Assembly: GCF_021532655.1 (NCBI RefSeq)
Contig: NZ_JAKGAS010000005.1
Location: 1-64,000, forward strand
From: Paraglaciecola algarum
Lineage (GTDB): Bacteria > Pseudomonadota > Gammaproteobacteria > Enterobacterales > Alteromonadaceae
Reading direction: 5' to 3'
DNA: 64,000 bases
Each line of letters begins with the position of its first letter. The first letter of the stretch is position 1. The notes under the pieces were generated by a model. That model searched no databases and was not told the origin of the DNA. It saw only the letters and a program-made list of their open reading frames with translations. Below are positions 40,215 through 49,607 of the stretch, in pieces. Made by a program: the position numbers and the translations under genes.

Positions 40215-42047
40215 ATGACAAACATGCTTAATTCATCTTATTTTCTCAAGCGATCTAGCTTTACCCCAAAAATTTCAAATCAGATATTATTGAAATATAT
40301 TTGCTCACATTCGCTTTTGACTTTTTATTTATTTCTTCTTTTCACTTCGATAGTGGCCTTTAAAACCAACGCTGCAGCTATTTCTATCCCTGATTTTAAG
40401 GAGGGTACAATTGGCGCCCGTGTCGAATACTTTCAAGAAGCGGACAAACCACTCTCTCTTGCTCAAGCACAGAAAAATTTCACCACGTCTTCCATCAAAA
40501 CTGGTTCTAATCAATCTATATCATTAGGAATTAATGTCGCTCCAGCATGGTTGAAGTTTACGGTTTTAAATAACAGTTCAACCCTGCAAAAATACCGATT
40601 ATCCATAGAAACTCCTTGGCTTGATTATATTGATACTTGGTTAACATCAGGTAAACAAGTACTTAAACATATACCAGGTGGCGATGGGTACCCTTTCGAA
40701 CAAAGGCCAATGGCCTATAGGTTTTATGCCTTTGAACACAATTTTGAGCCCGGTCAAACAGAGGTATATATTCGAATTGAAACGAAGGGCCCAATGGCGA
40801 TACCTATACATTTTAGTGCCAAAGAACATGCTATAAAAAGAGATATATCTGCGGGATATCAGTATGGGTTGTTGTATGGAATTATGGCGGCCTTAGCCTT
40901 GTATAATCTGGTGCTTTATGTATTTATCAAGCAGCAAGAATACGGTTTGTATAGCTTGTATTTAATCGGTTTTATATTAAATAGTTTGTCCTATACGGGC
41001 CAACTGCACACTGTTATCACCTATGATTTTGGAGCCTATTTCCAAGACTGGTTAGATATATTTTTGATGATAACCTACAGTATTGCCGGCTTACACTTTA
41101 CACGTACACTTTTAAAAACCAAAGAATATGCACTTAAGCTAGATGGGATTGTGACTAAGGCAACTATATTAATACCATCAGGCATGTTAGTAGGTTTCGT
41201 ATTCAACCAGCTGTTTTTTTCCATGCTTTTGGCATTTTTATTAAATACTTGCTTCGTTATATTATTCATAGTGATGGGCTTTAAGGCCTACTATGCTAAT
41301 CGTCCTTTTGCTTTGATATTTTTGTTTTCGTCTGTAACGGCCGCTTTATGTATTACTGTTTCTACTTTAGCTGTAGCTGGCATAGTAGTGCCTTATAATG
41401 ATTATACTTTCAAAGCCATTGAAGTAGGAATGGCACTAGAAGCCATTTTACTTTCACTTATTTTAGCCAGACAGTTTAGATCCGCGCAGTTAGACAAAGT
41501 CATTGCCGAAGAATATGCACGAACAGACTCCTTAACCCAAATAAATAACCGACGTGGCTTCCACAGCCAGATAAATCCAATTTGGCAAAACATTACCCGA
41601 AAAAAACGCGATGCCTCAATTGTGCTAATTGATATCGATTATTTTAAAAAGTTTAATGATAACCATGGTCATAATACAGGAGACAAAATATTAACTGCAC
41701 TTGCTACTTGTATAACCAAAGCCTGTCGCAAAGGCGATATCTCAGCTCGTTGGGGAGGCGAAGAGTTTATTATATTTTTACCTGAAACGCCCCAAGAACA
41801 AGCCAAGTTGCAAGCGGAACGAATTCGACAAGAAATTGAAACTATCGAGCTTATTCTTGATGGCAATAAACTTTTAATTACCGCCAGTTTAGGCGTAGCA
41901 GGCTCCCATAACGGTATGTTTAATCATAAAAATCTAGCGCCCGACACCTTAGAGTCCATGATAAACCATGCTGATAAAGCGCTATACCAAGCTAAAAAGC
42001 AAGGAAAAAACCAAGTTCATGTAGTTAATTCAAGAAAAGCCAGTTAA
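40215..42047 (+). CDS. 7TMR-DISM diguanylate cyclase
   Basis: The start is probably ATG 40215 (or 40224); a TTG at 40122 would add a non-signal leader. A signal-like hydrophobic stretch near residue 35-55 ends at TNAAAISIPDF. The 7TMR-DISMED2 periplasmic beta domain (about 60-210) follows, then seven membrane segments (about 215-430). The GGDEF domain has ARWGGEEFIIF and an RxxD site (RKGD) before it. It should make c-di-GMP in response to a periplasmic, often carbohydrate-like, ligand. It follows the preceding c-di-GMP gene by about 110 bases. Confidence 0.9.
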   Translation: MTNMLNSSYFLKRSSFTPKISNQILLKYICSHSLLTFYLFLLFTSIVAFKTNAAAISIPDFKEGTIGARVEYFQEADKPLSLAQAQKNFTTSSIKTGSNQSISLGINVAPAWLKFTVLNNSSTLQKYRLSIETPWLDYIDTWLTSGKQVLKHIPGGDGYPFEQRPMAYRFYAFEHNFEPGQTEVYIRIETKGPMAIPIHFSAKEHAIKRDISAGYQYGLLYGIMAALALYNLVLYVFIKQQEYGLYSLYLIGFILNSLSYTGQLHTVITYDFGAYFQDWLDIFLMITYSIAGLHFTRTLLKTKEYALKLDGIVTKATILIPSGMLVGFVFNQLFFSMLLAFLLNTCFVILFIVMGFKAYYANRPFALIFLFSSVTAALCITVSTLAVAGIVVPYNDYTFKAIEVGMALEAILLSLILARQFRSAQLDKVIAEEYARTDSLTQINNRRGFHSQINPIWQNITRKKRDASIVLIDIDYFKKFNDNHGHNTGDKILTALATCITKACRKGDISARWGGEEFIIFLPETPQEQAKLQAERIRQEIETIELILDGNKLLITASLGVAGSHNGMFNHKNLAPDTLESMINHADKALYQAKKQGKNQVHVVNSRKAS

Positions 42048-42228
42048 ATAAATACCTTCTTATAAAGTATAGAATAATTCCCAATGGCCGAATTGTACTT
42101 GTACATAAAGTGTGCTAAACCTTAAGAACAAGATACTAACAATATTCAATTCAGCCCCCTTAAGATGTAAAGCAAATCAAGCCGGATTAAAATTGTTAGT
42201 GATGGATTCTTGTTACGCTTACAAAACC

Positions 42229-42258
42229 CCAACTAATTTAAGGCTCAAGGTTTTGTAA
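42229..42258. promoter_or_regulatory. Inverted repeat upstream of the unknown secreted protein
   Basis: TTACAAAACC (42229-42238) and GGTTTTGTAA (42249-42258) pair perfectly around ten bases, about 50 bases before the ATG at 42307. It could be an operator or a leader hairpin. Confidence 0.4.
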
Positions 42259-42306
42259 AACATGGAGCGGTAAAGAGTAAAACCGCATTTAAACGGAGTT
42301 TTTCAA

Positions 42307-43770
42307 ATGTTAACTAGATTACTTTCCACAATATTGCTTTTCACTTTTATAGCTCATTGCAGCAAAGCCACCGCAGCGTATCCCAAAGCAAGCATTAAAA
42401 ATAATTCTGAATACACAATTTCAGGCACAGTTCATTATCCAGGGTGTAAAAATGACAAGTATAAAGTAGGTCCAGGGCGAACTTGGAAAGCAAGCTCTAG
42501 AGGGCTATGTTTAATTACTAAAATAACCGGTAAATTGTCGGGTACCCCTGCATCATTAAAGGGTACGGGTAAAAGTAGTTATGGGGAAAAACTCATTGTT
42601 ACAAACTATACATCAACTGGAACCAGTTACTCAAAATTTCAAGTTCAAGCATTTGGTGATAGATATCGTATTTTCTCTAACCACGAGTGGGAAAAAGTCA
42701 GCAAAACCGGTAATAAAAAAAGCCCAGGGTTTAGAATAATCAATTACACAAGCTGGCCTGTTTCGGTGTCATTAGACCAAGTAGGGTGCTTGTATTACGG
42801 TATAGTCCCCGCTCAATTTAATGATAAACCCGGTGAATTTAGACGATCTACTGGAGCCGTTTGGTTTACCCTACGAGCACATATACAGCCCGACGGTATT
42901 AATCCACAAACCGACTTTGATTGTATTAAACCCGTGGCTGAACTAGTAGGCGATATTGGGCTAAGTGTGCTTACAGGTGGGGCTGCCGGAGCAGGTAAAG
43001 TATTAGTTAAAACTGTGGTTAAAGAAGCAGTCAAAGCGGCGGCACAAGAAGTGATTAAATTTGGGGCAGCTGAACTTGGGCGATACCTAATGGACTCAAG
43101 TTCAATTACAATGTTTGGGCAATATGCTGGATATGACTGGCCATTTAAATGTGATCAAATGCCCACCTACCATATAACCGGAGGGCCAGAAGTTTTAATA
43201 GCCAATGGGCAAACATTCATATCTCCTGGCAAGCCTTTTAAAATAGCTAAAGTTAATACCTGCGGTAATGACATGATGTTAGCCTCCGTAAAAAGTGCCA
43301 GCTATCCTACTAAACTGCCTAGCGACTATGTTGGAATGAAAGGTTTTAATCCAAGCCCAACTCCAGCTCCTCAACCTAACCTCTCTTTGCAAAATTACAG
43401 AGTTAGCCTTGATTGTTTTCACAATGATTTAAAAAATGAAGGTACCAATGGCAGCATTACAGCTAGTCTAGTAATAGGGATAAAAAAAGTTTCTAGTTCC
43501 ACTGTTAATGCCCCTCCTTGTAAAAACAACTCTCCACTTTTATTCAATCTAACAGGTCCTTCTCAAGGTGTTAAATTAGAACTAAGGACTAACTCTGATA
43601 ATGCTTTTTTCATTGATGCTGTATCAGTTACCAAAAATGGAAGAGTTAAATACTCAGGAAAAAATAATGGCCGTGGTTGGTGCTTATCAACCGACAGAAA
43701 TGACGTAAACGGAGGTTGGAAGAACCATGTGAGTAATTGTAAATCAACACATATATTTGAGGTTCAATAA
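42307..43770 (+). CDS. Secreted protein of unknown family with a Gly/Ala-rich amphipathic centre
   Basis: The family is not recognised. The 487-residue protein has a signal peptide (cleavage near residue 24, KATAAYP), and ATG 42307 follows a ribosome site (GGAG). The N-terminal part (25-190) is beta-rich and contains two similar motifs, ASIKNNSEYTISGTVHYPGC and FRIINYTSWPVSVSLDQVGC, so it is probably two copies of a small Cys-containing beta domain. Residues about 215-265 form a Gly/Ala-rich hydrophobic-amphipathic stretch (GLSVLTGGAAGAGKVLVKTV). A Pro-rich linker (SPTPAPQPN) near 355 leads to a C-terminal domain that looks like a beta sandwich with two terminal cysteines. An exported adhesin, lectin or pore-forming protein is possible. 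Confidence 0.6.
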   Translation: MLTRLLSTILLFTFIAHCSKATAAYPKASIKNNSEYTISGTVHYPGCKNDKYKVGPGRTWKASSRGLCLITKITGKLSGTPASLKGTGKSSYGEKLIVTNYTSTGTSYSKFQVQAFGDRYRIFSNHEWEKVSKTGNKKSPGFRIINYTSWPVSVSLDQVGCLYYGIVPAQFNDKPGEFRRSTGAVWFTLRAHIQPDGINPQTDFDCIKPVAELVGDIGLSVLTGGAAGAGKVLVKTVVKEAVKAAAQEVIKFGAAELGRYLMDSSSITMFGQYAGYDWPFKCDQMPTYHITGGPEVLIANGQTFISPGKPFKIAKVNTCGNDMMLASVKSASYPTKLPSDYVGMKGFNPSPTPAPQPNLSLQNYRVSLDCFHNDLKNEGTNGSITASLVIGIKKVSSSTVNAPPCKNNSPLLFNLTGPSQGVKLELRTNSDNAFFIDAVSVTKNGRVKYSGKNNGRGWCLSTDRNDVNGGWKNHVSNCKSTHIFEVQ

Positions 43771-44466
43771 GAAGTATCGAGTAAACCTCAAAGTATTTAC
43801 TAATCTACATCCTCCAATTATCTACCGTTAAATCAGTGTAATTTAGCTATAGATAATTGGGGCGACTCAAAGCCCTTGATCAGGTGAATTCCATTAACCC
43901 ATATGCAATCATTCAACGATAATTTAACAGCTATACGAATGACAAATGAATGCTCTTTAAATGGACTTCCAGATCACAAATAAACTGCGCATTAAAACTT
44001 ATCTATACCATTCCATCTCAATATGTAGTCACTCAGCGAGAGTTTAAAAAAGCTTAAACAAGGCGCATGATTGACAGCTCTTTATTATAAGACTGCTAGT
44101 GCTCTTTCAAAGTCATGCAACGCATGTGTAAGCTCTTCTAAAACTCGCCTGAAAGGTGTGCCCCAGCGTTTTTTGCTTTTTGTACTCGCTATTGGAAAGG
44201 GAACAACCATTACATGCATAGCGACGCCTCAATCAAAATCCGCTGGATGCACTCTGAGTGATCACATATTAAGATGGAATGGTATTACAAAATGAAACAC
44301 AGTAATTTTGTACTTAACTAGACCAAACGGTAAACTCTGTTGCTTCGCAAAAAACAAGCTCCAAATAGAGAGCTGTGTCGAAGTAAAAATAAGAAAAATG
44401 GTGAGTACACAAGAAATACTTTTGTATTTTTATGTTGTCGTTTTATAACCAAGTTAAGGCAGGAAA
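43771..44466. other. Gene-free stretch containing a hairpin and a probable MITE
   Basis: There is no supported gene. CCAATTATCTA (43814-43824) and TAGATAATTGG (43850-43860) form a hairpin after the secreted-protein gene, possibly its terminator although no T-run follows. A 279-base inverted-repeat element occupies 44006-44284. The last 180 bases should hold the promoter of the M13 peptidase gene. Confidence 0.6.
44006..44284. mobile_element. Probable MITE, 279 bases, 31-base imperfect terminal inverted repeats
   Basis: The left end (44006-44036) begins TACCATTCCATCTCAATATG. The right end read inward from 44284 begins TACCATTCCATCTTAATATG and continues GTGATCACTCAG, against GTAGTCACTCAG on the left. 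Only three or so mismatches occur over 31 bases. A 74-codon frame inside resembles no protein. Flanking TA dinucleotides may be a target duplication, which would fit a Tc1/IS630-type mobiliser, but this is uncertain. Confidence 0.65.
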
Positions 44467-46527
44467 ATGAATAAAAGAAGTATAATTGCGTTAGGTGTCA
44501 GCCTAGCCATGGGCCTTAGTGCCTGTACCCCTAGTAAAAATCCAGAAACAAAATCTGAACAAGCCCCCAAGGTAGAACTAACATCAGGCATTGATTTAAC
44601 CGCTATAGATAATAGTGTTAGACCTCAAGATGATTTTTTTCGTCATGTAAATGGTACTTGGTTGAATGCTACCGAAATTCCAGCTGACAAGTCTGGCTAC
44701 GGCGTGTTTAACGTTTTGTTTGATGACACTCAAGAAAATCTAAAAACATTAATTCAAGAAGCGGCCAATACTCAAGCCAAATTGGGCAGCAATACGCAGA
44801 AATTGGGCGATATGTATAACAGCTACATGGATATTGAATTAGCGAACTCCAAAGGGTTAAGGCCACTTAAAGTCCAGCTGGATAGCATTGCACAAATAAG
44901 TAACATGCAACAACTTGCCAGTAAATTTGGTGAGTTGTATGTATTAGGTGTGGGGGGCCCGTTTAATTTTTACGTTTCACCAGATGCTAAAGATCCAGAA
45001 ATCGTCACTATGTATATATACCAAAGTGGCTTGACCTTACCTGATAGAGATTACTACTCGAAAGAAGAAGAGAAGTTCGTTAACTTTCGCGCCGCGACAG
45101 AAAAATACATGGCAGATATTTTAACTGCGACGCAACACTCTGCCCCCACAGAAGCTGCAAGCAAGTTAATGGCGCTTGAAAAACATATTGCTGAAATACA
45201 TATTTCACGAGTTGAAAGCCGCGATGCAGAAAAAAATTACAACAAAAAAGCCGCTGAAGAATTAGATTCACTTTTAGGTGATTTTGATTGGCAGGCTTAT
45301 GCTGATGCGAGTCATATTGGTCACGTGAAAGAACTGGTTATTAGGAACTTGCCCTACTTCGAAAAAGTATCAGACTTGTATTCACAACATGATCTTCAAA
45401 CTTGGAAAGATTATTTAACTTTCAAACTAGTGGATACCTACGCGACAAGATTAAGCCAAGAGCTAGTTGATATACACTTTAACTTTCACTCCACAACCTT
45501 AAACGGTATTCCTGAACAAAGGCCCAGATGGAAAAAAGCAGTATCTGCGACTAGTTCCGTTTTGGGTGAAGTATTAGGCCAACAATATGTTGAACGTCAT
45601 TTTCCGCCTGCTGCCAAAGCAAAAATGGATGAGTTGGTGACTAATCTAACTAAGGCCTATGAGCAAAGTATTAAAGAGTTAACTTGGATGACTGCAGACA
45701 CTAAAAAAGCAGCATTAGAAAAGCTTTCCTTATTTACACCTAAAATTGGGTATCCGGATAAGTGGCGAGATTATTCTAGCCTAAGCATCAAATCTGATGA
45801 TTTAGTGGGTAATTATTTTAGTTACCAAAAATTTGATCACATGCAAGATGTGGCCAAAATTGGTAAACCTGTTGATAAAACAGAATGGAGTATGACTCCC
45901 CAAACCATTAATGCTTATTATCACCCAGTTAAGAATGAAATTGGCTTTCCAGCAGGCATATTGCAATCACCATTCTTTAATATGCATGCAGACGATGCCG
46001 TCAATTATGGTGCAATTGGCGCGGTAATTGGCCATGAAATTGGTCATGGATTTGATGATCAAGGTTCTAAATATGATGGAAATGGTAACCTACGAAGTTG
46101 GTGGACAGAAGAAGACAAAGCCTCTTTCGACGCGCTAGGTAAAAAACTGGCAGCGCAATATAGTCAATTCGAACCAATTGAGGGGCAAAACGTCAATGGT
46201 GAATTAACTTTGGGTGAAAACATCGGCGATTTAGCTGGCGTGACCATAGGTTATAAAGCTTATCAAATGTATTTACAGGACAAGCAAGACAAGGTGATTG
46301 ACGGATTGACTGGGGCACAACGCTTCTTTATGGGTTACGCACAAGTATGGCGCAGTAAACAACGAGAAGATGCCTTACGTGCTAAATTATTGCAGGGACC
46401 TCATTCACCGGGCGAATTTCGAGTCAATGGCATAGTGCCTAATGTAGACGCTTTTTATGAGGCATTTGACGTTAAAGAAGGTGATACTATGTATCTAAAA
46501 CCAGAAGATAGAGTCAAAATCTGGTAG
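44467..46527 (+). CDS. M13-family (neprilysin/PepO-like) metallopeptidase, lipoprotein
   Basis: The 686-residue protein has a lipoprotein signal ending at Cys20 (MGLSAC). The N-terminal M13 domain starts RPQDDFFRHVNGTWL. The zinc site is HEIGH in AVIGHEIGHGFDDQG (about residue 522-526), with the third ligand Glu in TLGENIGDLAGV (about 582) and the substrate-binding NAYYHP upstream. The C-terminal signature VNGIVPNVDAFYEAFDVKEGD is complete. It is a zinc endopeptidase acting on small peptides outside the cytoplasm. AAGG lies before ATG 44467 and a good terminator follows the gene. Confidence 0.95.
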   Translation: MNKRSIIALGVSLAMGLSACTPSKNPETKSEQAPKVELTSGIDLTAIDNSVRPQDDFFRHVNGTWLNATEIPADKSGYGVFNVLFDDTQENLKTLIQEAANTQAKLGSNTQKLGDMYNSYMDIELANSKGLRPLKVQLDSIAQISNMQQLASKFGELYVLGVGGPFNFYVSPDAKDPEIVTMYIYQSGLTLPDRDYYSKEEEKFVNFRAATEKYMADILTATQHSAPTEAASKLMALEKHIAEIHISRVESRDAEKNYNKKAAEELDSLLGDFDWQAYADASHIGHVKELVIRNLPYFEKVSDLYSQHDLQTWKDYLTFKLVDTYATRLSQELVDIHFNFHSTTLNGIPEQRPRWKKAVSATSSVLGEVLGQQYVERHFPPAAKAKMDELVTNLTKAYEQSIKELTWMTADTKKAALEKLSLFTPKIGYPDKWRDYSSLSIKSDDLVGNYFSYQKFDHMQDVAKIGKPVDKTEWSMTPQTINAYYHPVKNEIGFPAGILQSPFFNMHADDAVNYGAIGAVIGHEIGHGFDDQGSKYDGNGNLRSWWTEEDKASFDALGKKLAAQYSQFEPIEGQNVNGELTLGENIGDLAGVTIGYKAYQMYLQDKQDKVIDGLTGAQRFFMGYAQVWRSKQREDALRAKLLQGPHSPGEFRVNGIVPNVDAFYEAFDVKEGDTMYLKPEDRVKIW

Positions 46528-46562
46528 TAAGAGCTAACACTCAATACAGTCAATTTAAACAC

Positions 46563-46586
46563 AGGCCGCTATTTGCGGCCTTTTTT
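46563..46586 (+). terminator. Rho-independent terminator of the M13 peptidase gene
   Basis: GGCCGC (46564-46569) and GCGGCC (46575-46580) pair around TATTT and run into six T. Confidence 0.9.
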
Positions 46587-46630
46587 ATATTATACTTTAA
46601 CTGTCAGTAACTCTTTTCTCGAGATAACAG

Positions 46631-46900
46631 TTGAAACAGATAGAAATTTTTGAAATTAAAAGCCCTTGCATTGGTGTATGTGAAGCTGGGCCTAAAGGTT
46701 TCTGTAAAGGATGTTATCGCTCCCGAGAAGAAAGAATGCATTGGTTTAAATTAGAGCAAGATGTGCAAAGTAAAATCATTAAAGCCTGTGGCTTACGTAA
46801 AAAACGTGCAGCCTTGGTTAAACGTCCTAAATCGGACGAGCATAACCCTAATCAACAAATAGATATCTTCACCCCGCCTCAAAATAACAATAAAGAATAA
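46631..46900 (+). CDS. DUF1289 protein
   Basis: The 89-residue protein, probably from TTG 46631, carries the DUF1289 cysteine motif SPCIGVCEAGPKGFCKGC followed by YRSREERMHW. The four cysteines suggest a metal or iron-sulphur site. A basic, then acidic, low-complexity tail follows. Function is unknown. It lies 74 bases upstream of the HDOD gene in the same direction. Confidence 0.85.
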   Translation: MKQIEIFEIKSPCIGVCEAGPKGFCKGCYRSREERMHWFKLEQDVQSKIIKACGLRKKRAALVKRPKSDEHNPNQQIDIFTPPQNNNKE

Positions 46901-46974
46901 ATTCTTTGAATTAAGTGTAATAGCTGTCACAGATGTTTATACTTAATTTAAGTTAGTTAATAACCAAGCGGCCA

Positions 46975-47820
46975 ATGTCATCAATTAATCCTTTGGAAAT
47001 AGCCAGAGTTGCCAGCCAGTCTTTTGCACTGCCCGATATTTGCACACGTATCCGCGAAATGCTTGACGATCAAACGTCAACTTTAGACGACATTGGCAAT
47101 CTAATAGCTCTGGACCCATCCTTAGCATCCAAATTATTAAAATTGGCTAACAGCCCATTGTTTAGATTTGAATCACAAATAGACTCACTAGGTAAAGCCA
47201 TTAACATTATTGGTGGAGAAGCCTTATACAACCTAGTAATGGTAGAAACTGCAAGTTCTGCTTTTGAACACTTTAGTAGTAACGTTATTAACCTAAAGCG
47301 TTTTTGGTTACAAAGTATCTACGCTGCGTTAGTGGCAAAACATATTGCTAAAATAGTTCGGATAAGGGGCAGTGAACGCTTCTTTTTATTGGGTTTATTA
47401 CATAATTTAGGTGAATTGTTAGTCGCATTAAAATCACCTAATCTGGCCATAGAATGCAGTAAATACAGTAAAAACATTTCTCCTTGGAAACTACAGCAAC
47501 AAGTTTTAGGTTTTCACTATGTCACCTGCAGTGCAAATTTATTGGAGTTTTGGAAGTTACCCGCCCAGTTATATATTCCAGTACAAAGTGCTCACGACGA
47601 AAACAAAGCGCTTCAAAATAAAGAAGCAGCAGTGGTTTATTTTGCAGTCCGTGCAGGTTTAGCTATGTGCGACGAAGACTTGTATTCAGTCAGTGAACTT
47701 GTTTCCCCTAAGATATTTCAAACATTAAATTTATCTGAAGAAGATATGCAAGACGCAATAAAATATGCATCTATGGAAGCTGAATCCGTGCTAGGTGTAA
47801 TGGGACCAAAATTCAAATAA
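46975..47820 (+). CDS. HDOD-domain signalling protein
   Basis: The 281-residue protein is essentially one HDOD domain (about residues 15-215): LDDIGNLIALDPSLASKLLKLANSP in its first part, LGKAINIIGGEALYNLV and FLLGLLHNLGELLVAL. It lacks the HD metal-binding pattern of active phosphohydrolases, as HDOD proteins do. Such proteins regulate motility, biofilm or stress responses through protein contacts. There is no attached output domain. Confidence 0.88.
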   Translation: MSSINPLEIARVASQSFALPDICTRIREMLDDQTSTLDDIGNLIALDPSLASKLLKLANSPLFRFESQIDSLGKAINIIGGEALYNLVMVETASSAFEHFSSNVINLKRFWLQSIYAALVAKHIAKIVRIRGSERFFLLGLLHNLGELLVALKSPNLAIECSKYSKNISPWKLQQQVLGFHYVTCSANLLEFWKLPAQLYIPVQSAHDENKALQNKEAAVVYFAVRAGLAMCDEDLYSVSELVSPKIFQTLNLSEEDMQDAIKYASMEAESVLGVMGPKFK

Positions 47821-47887
47821 CAATCTACATCCGAATAAAAAACCGTTACAATTGTTACAATTTTTGCCAACCATTTATTTTTACCCA

Positions 47888-48676
47888 ATGAAAAAAGTTT
47901 TATTCATCATAAGTTTGTGTTTACCACTAGCTGTTACTGCAAAACCCAACTTTATGCGTTCTTTGTATATGGCTGACAAACCCAATTACAAAGCTGATGA
48001 AGAACTTTCAATGGTAGGCGAATTCGGCTTTATCATTGCCAATGGCAATACTAATACCTCAATAATAAAAGGCCGGATAAACGCTAGCCAAGAGTTAAAA
48101 GCTTGGGAATATCAAATCACTGGTGACACATTCTACAAGCAAAGTAAAAAAGATATTGATGGTGAGTCGGTTAAGGCCACTGCTGCCCAAAAGCTATTTT
48201 TATCCTTACAAACCGATTATAAATTGCTTAATCCAGATAACCGTATTTTTATCTACGGAGAATATGAAAAAAAGCGCTTTAGCGGCTTTCGTTATCAAGC
48301 GGCTGTAGCAACAGGTTGGTCTTCTCGCTTATGGCGCAGTAATAAAAGTGAGTTAAAATATAGTGTTGGGCCGGGTTACGCTATATCTGAGATTGAAGAA
48401 AACAGTAATAAAACTGAATATAGTGGGCTTATCGTAAGAGCCGCAATGGAATACAAACGGAAGTTTTCTGCTCATGCTACCTTCAGGCAATTTTTAAGTA
48501 CTGAAGCTGATCCAGATTTTACTAAAACGCGATCTGAAACCACTTTATCAACCAAACTAAACGGTGCCTTAGGCATGAAGCTCAGTTTTGTGATGAACCA
48601 TGATACGGGTGTGGCACAAGGTAGCGAAGAATTAGACACCCAAACCGCTGTCACTCTGGTATATCAATTTTTTTGA
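47888..48676 (+). CDS. DUF481 outer-membrane protein, copy 1
   Basis: The product is 262 residues from ATG 47888, where the signal peptide begins (KKVLFIISLCLPLAVTAKPN); the frame extends upstream to 47852 without a better start. After a short spacer the DUF481 barrel begins GEFGFIIANGNTNTSIIKGR and ends QTAVTLVYQFF, with a terminal Phe. DUF481 (YdiY-like) barrels are of unknown function, often salt- or acid-induced. It is followed 125 bases later by a clear paralogue, indicating tandem duplication. Confidence 0.85.
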   Translation: MKKVLFIISLCLPLAVTAKPNFMRSLYMADKPNYKADEELSMVGEFGFIIANGNTNTSIIKGRINASQELKAWEYQITGDTFYKQSKKDIDGESVKATAAQKLFLSLQTDYKLLNPDNRIFIYGEYEKKRFSGFRYQAAVATGWSSRLWRSNKSELKYSVGPGYAISEIEENSNKTEYSGLIVRAAMEYKRKFSAHATFRQFLSTEADPDFTKTRSETTLSTKLNGALGMKLSFVMNHDTGVAQGSEELDTQTAVTLVYQFF

Positions 48677-48801
48677 TACCTGCCTAATACCATTGTCTAA
48701 TAATAATTTAACAGAAATCTAGAAAGATATTAGGTACACTGCGCGCAATTTTAATTTAGACCATTAAGCTAGTTATATAGCTTTAGAATAAGGGAATTAA
48801 C

Positions 48802-49524
48802 ATGCAAAAAACATTAGTAATTTTAAGCTTATTAGCTTCTAGTCAAGCCTTTGCCGCGGATAAAGAAAAGCCTTTTTCCATGGACGGGGAGTTTGGGTTT
48901 ATCTCTACTTCGGGTAATACAGATACCACCTCTATCAAAGGCAAAATTTCTGCTCATCAAGAGTTAGAAATGTGGAGCAACGATTATAAATTTGAGGCTT
49001 TATACAAGAAAGATGAAGTAAACGATGTGTCTCAAACCACAGCTCAAAAATACTTCTTATCTGGTCAAGGAAATTATAAATTAGCCAATCCAGACCATCG
49101 TGTTTTTGGTTTCGTTTCACACGAAGACGACAGATTTAGTAGTTTTGACTATCAATCAACTATCGCTGCGGGTTGGTCACAAAAACTTTGGCAAGATGAC
49201 GACAGCAAATTTAGTTACAGTATTGGTCCAGGTTACTCATTTGCTAAACGTCAAACCGGTGAAAGTGAAAATGGCCTGATTGTCAGGGCTTCAATGGATT
49301 ACCGCTTAAAAATATCTGAAACAGCCCAGTTTAAGCAACTAGTCAGTTCAGAAGTGGGAAGTGATAATACTAAATCTAAATCTGAATCGTCTGTTTCAGC
49401 TCAAATAAGTGACGGGTTTTCGTTAAAAGTATCCTTGGTACTAGATCATAACTCTGATGTACCAGATGGAAAAGAAAACTTAGACACACAAACAGCGGTT
49501 ACCTTAGTTTATACGTTTTTCTAA
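48802..49524 (+). CDS. DUF481 outer-membrane protein, copy 2
   Basis: The 240-residue protein has a signal peptide (cleavage near residue 19, SQAFAAD) and the same barrel as its neighbour: GEFGFISTSGNTDTTSIKGK, YSIGPGYSFAKR, ENLDTQTAVTLVYTFF. Shared order of motifs and the near-identical end show a tandem paralogue of the gene at 47888. AAGGG before ATG 48802 is well placed. A strong terminator follows. Confidence 0.9.
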   Translation: MQKTLVILSLLASSQAFAADKEKPFSMDGEFGFISTSGNTDTTSIKGKISAHQELEMWSNDYKFEALYKKDEVNDVSQTTAQKYFLSGQGNYKLANPDHRVFGFVSHEDDRFSSFDYQSTIAAGWSQKLWQDDDSKFSYSIGPGYSFAKRQTGESENGLIVRASMDYRLKISETAQFKQLVSSEVGSDNTKSKSESSVSAQISDGFSLKVSLVLDHNSDVPDGKENLDTQTAVTLVYTFF

Positions 49525-49552
49525 GCAATCTAGCTAAGCAAGCAATATTCGC

Positions 49553-49589
49553 AAAAGCCGCATACAAAAGAATTGTCTGCGGCTTTTTT
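49553..49589 (+). terminator. Terminator between DUF481 copy 2 and a convergent barrel gene
   Basis: AAAAGCCGCA (49553-49562) pairs with TGCGGCTTTT (49578-49587), followed by two more T. The A-run on the left lets it work on the minus strand as well, for the convergent gene ending at 49608. Confidence 0.85.
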
Positions 49590-49607
49590 ATGCTTAATAG
49601 AACATTT

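Noticed and set aside
44071..44295. 74-codon plus-strand frame
   Set aside because: It lies inside the inverted-repeat element, ends beyond its right terminus and resembles no protein.
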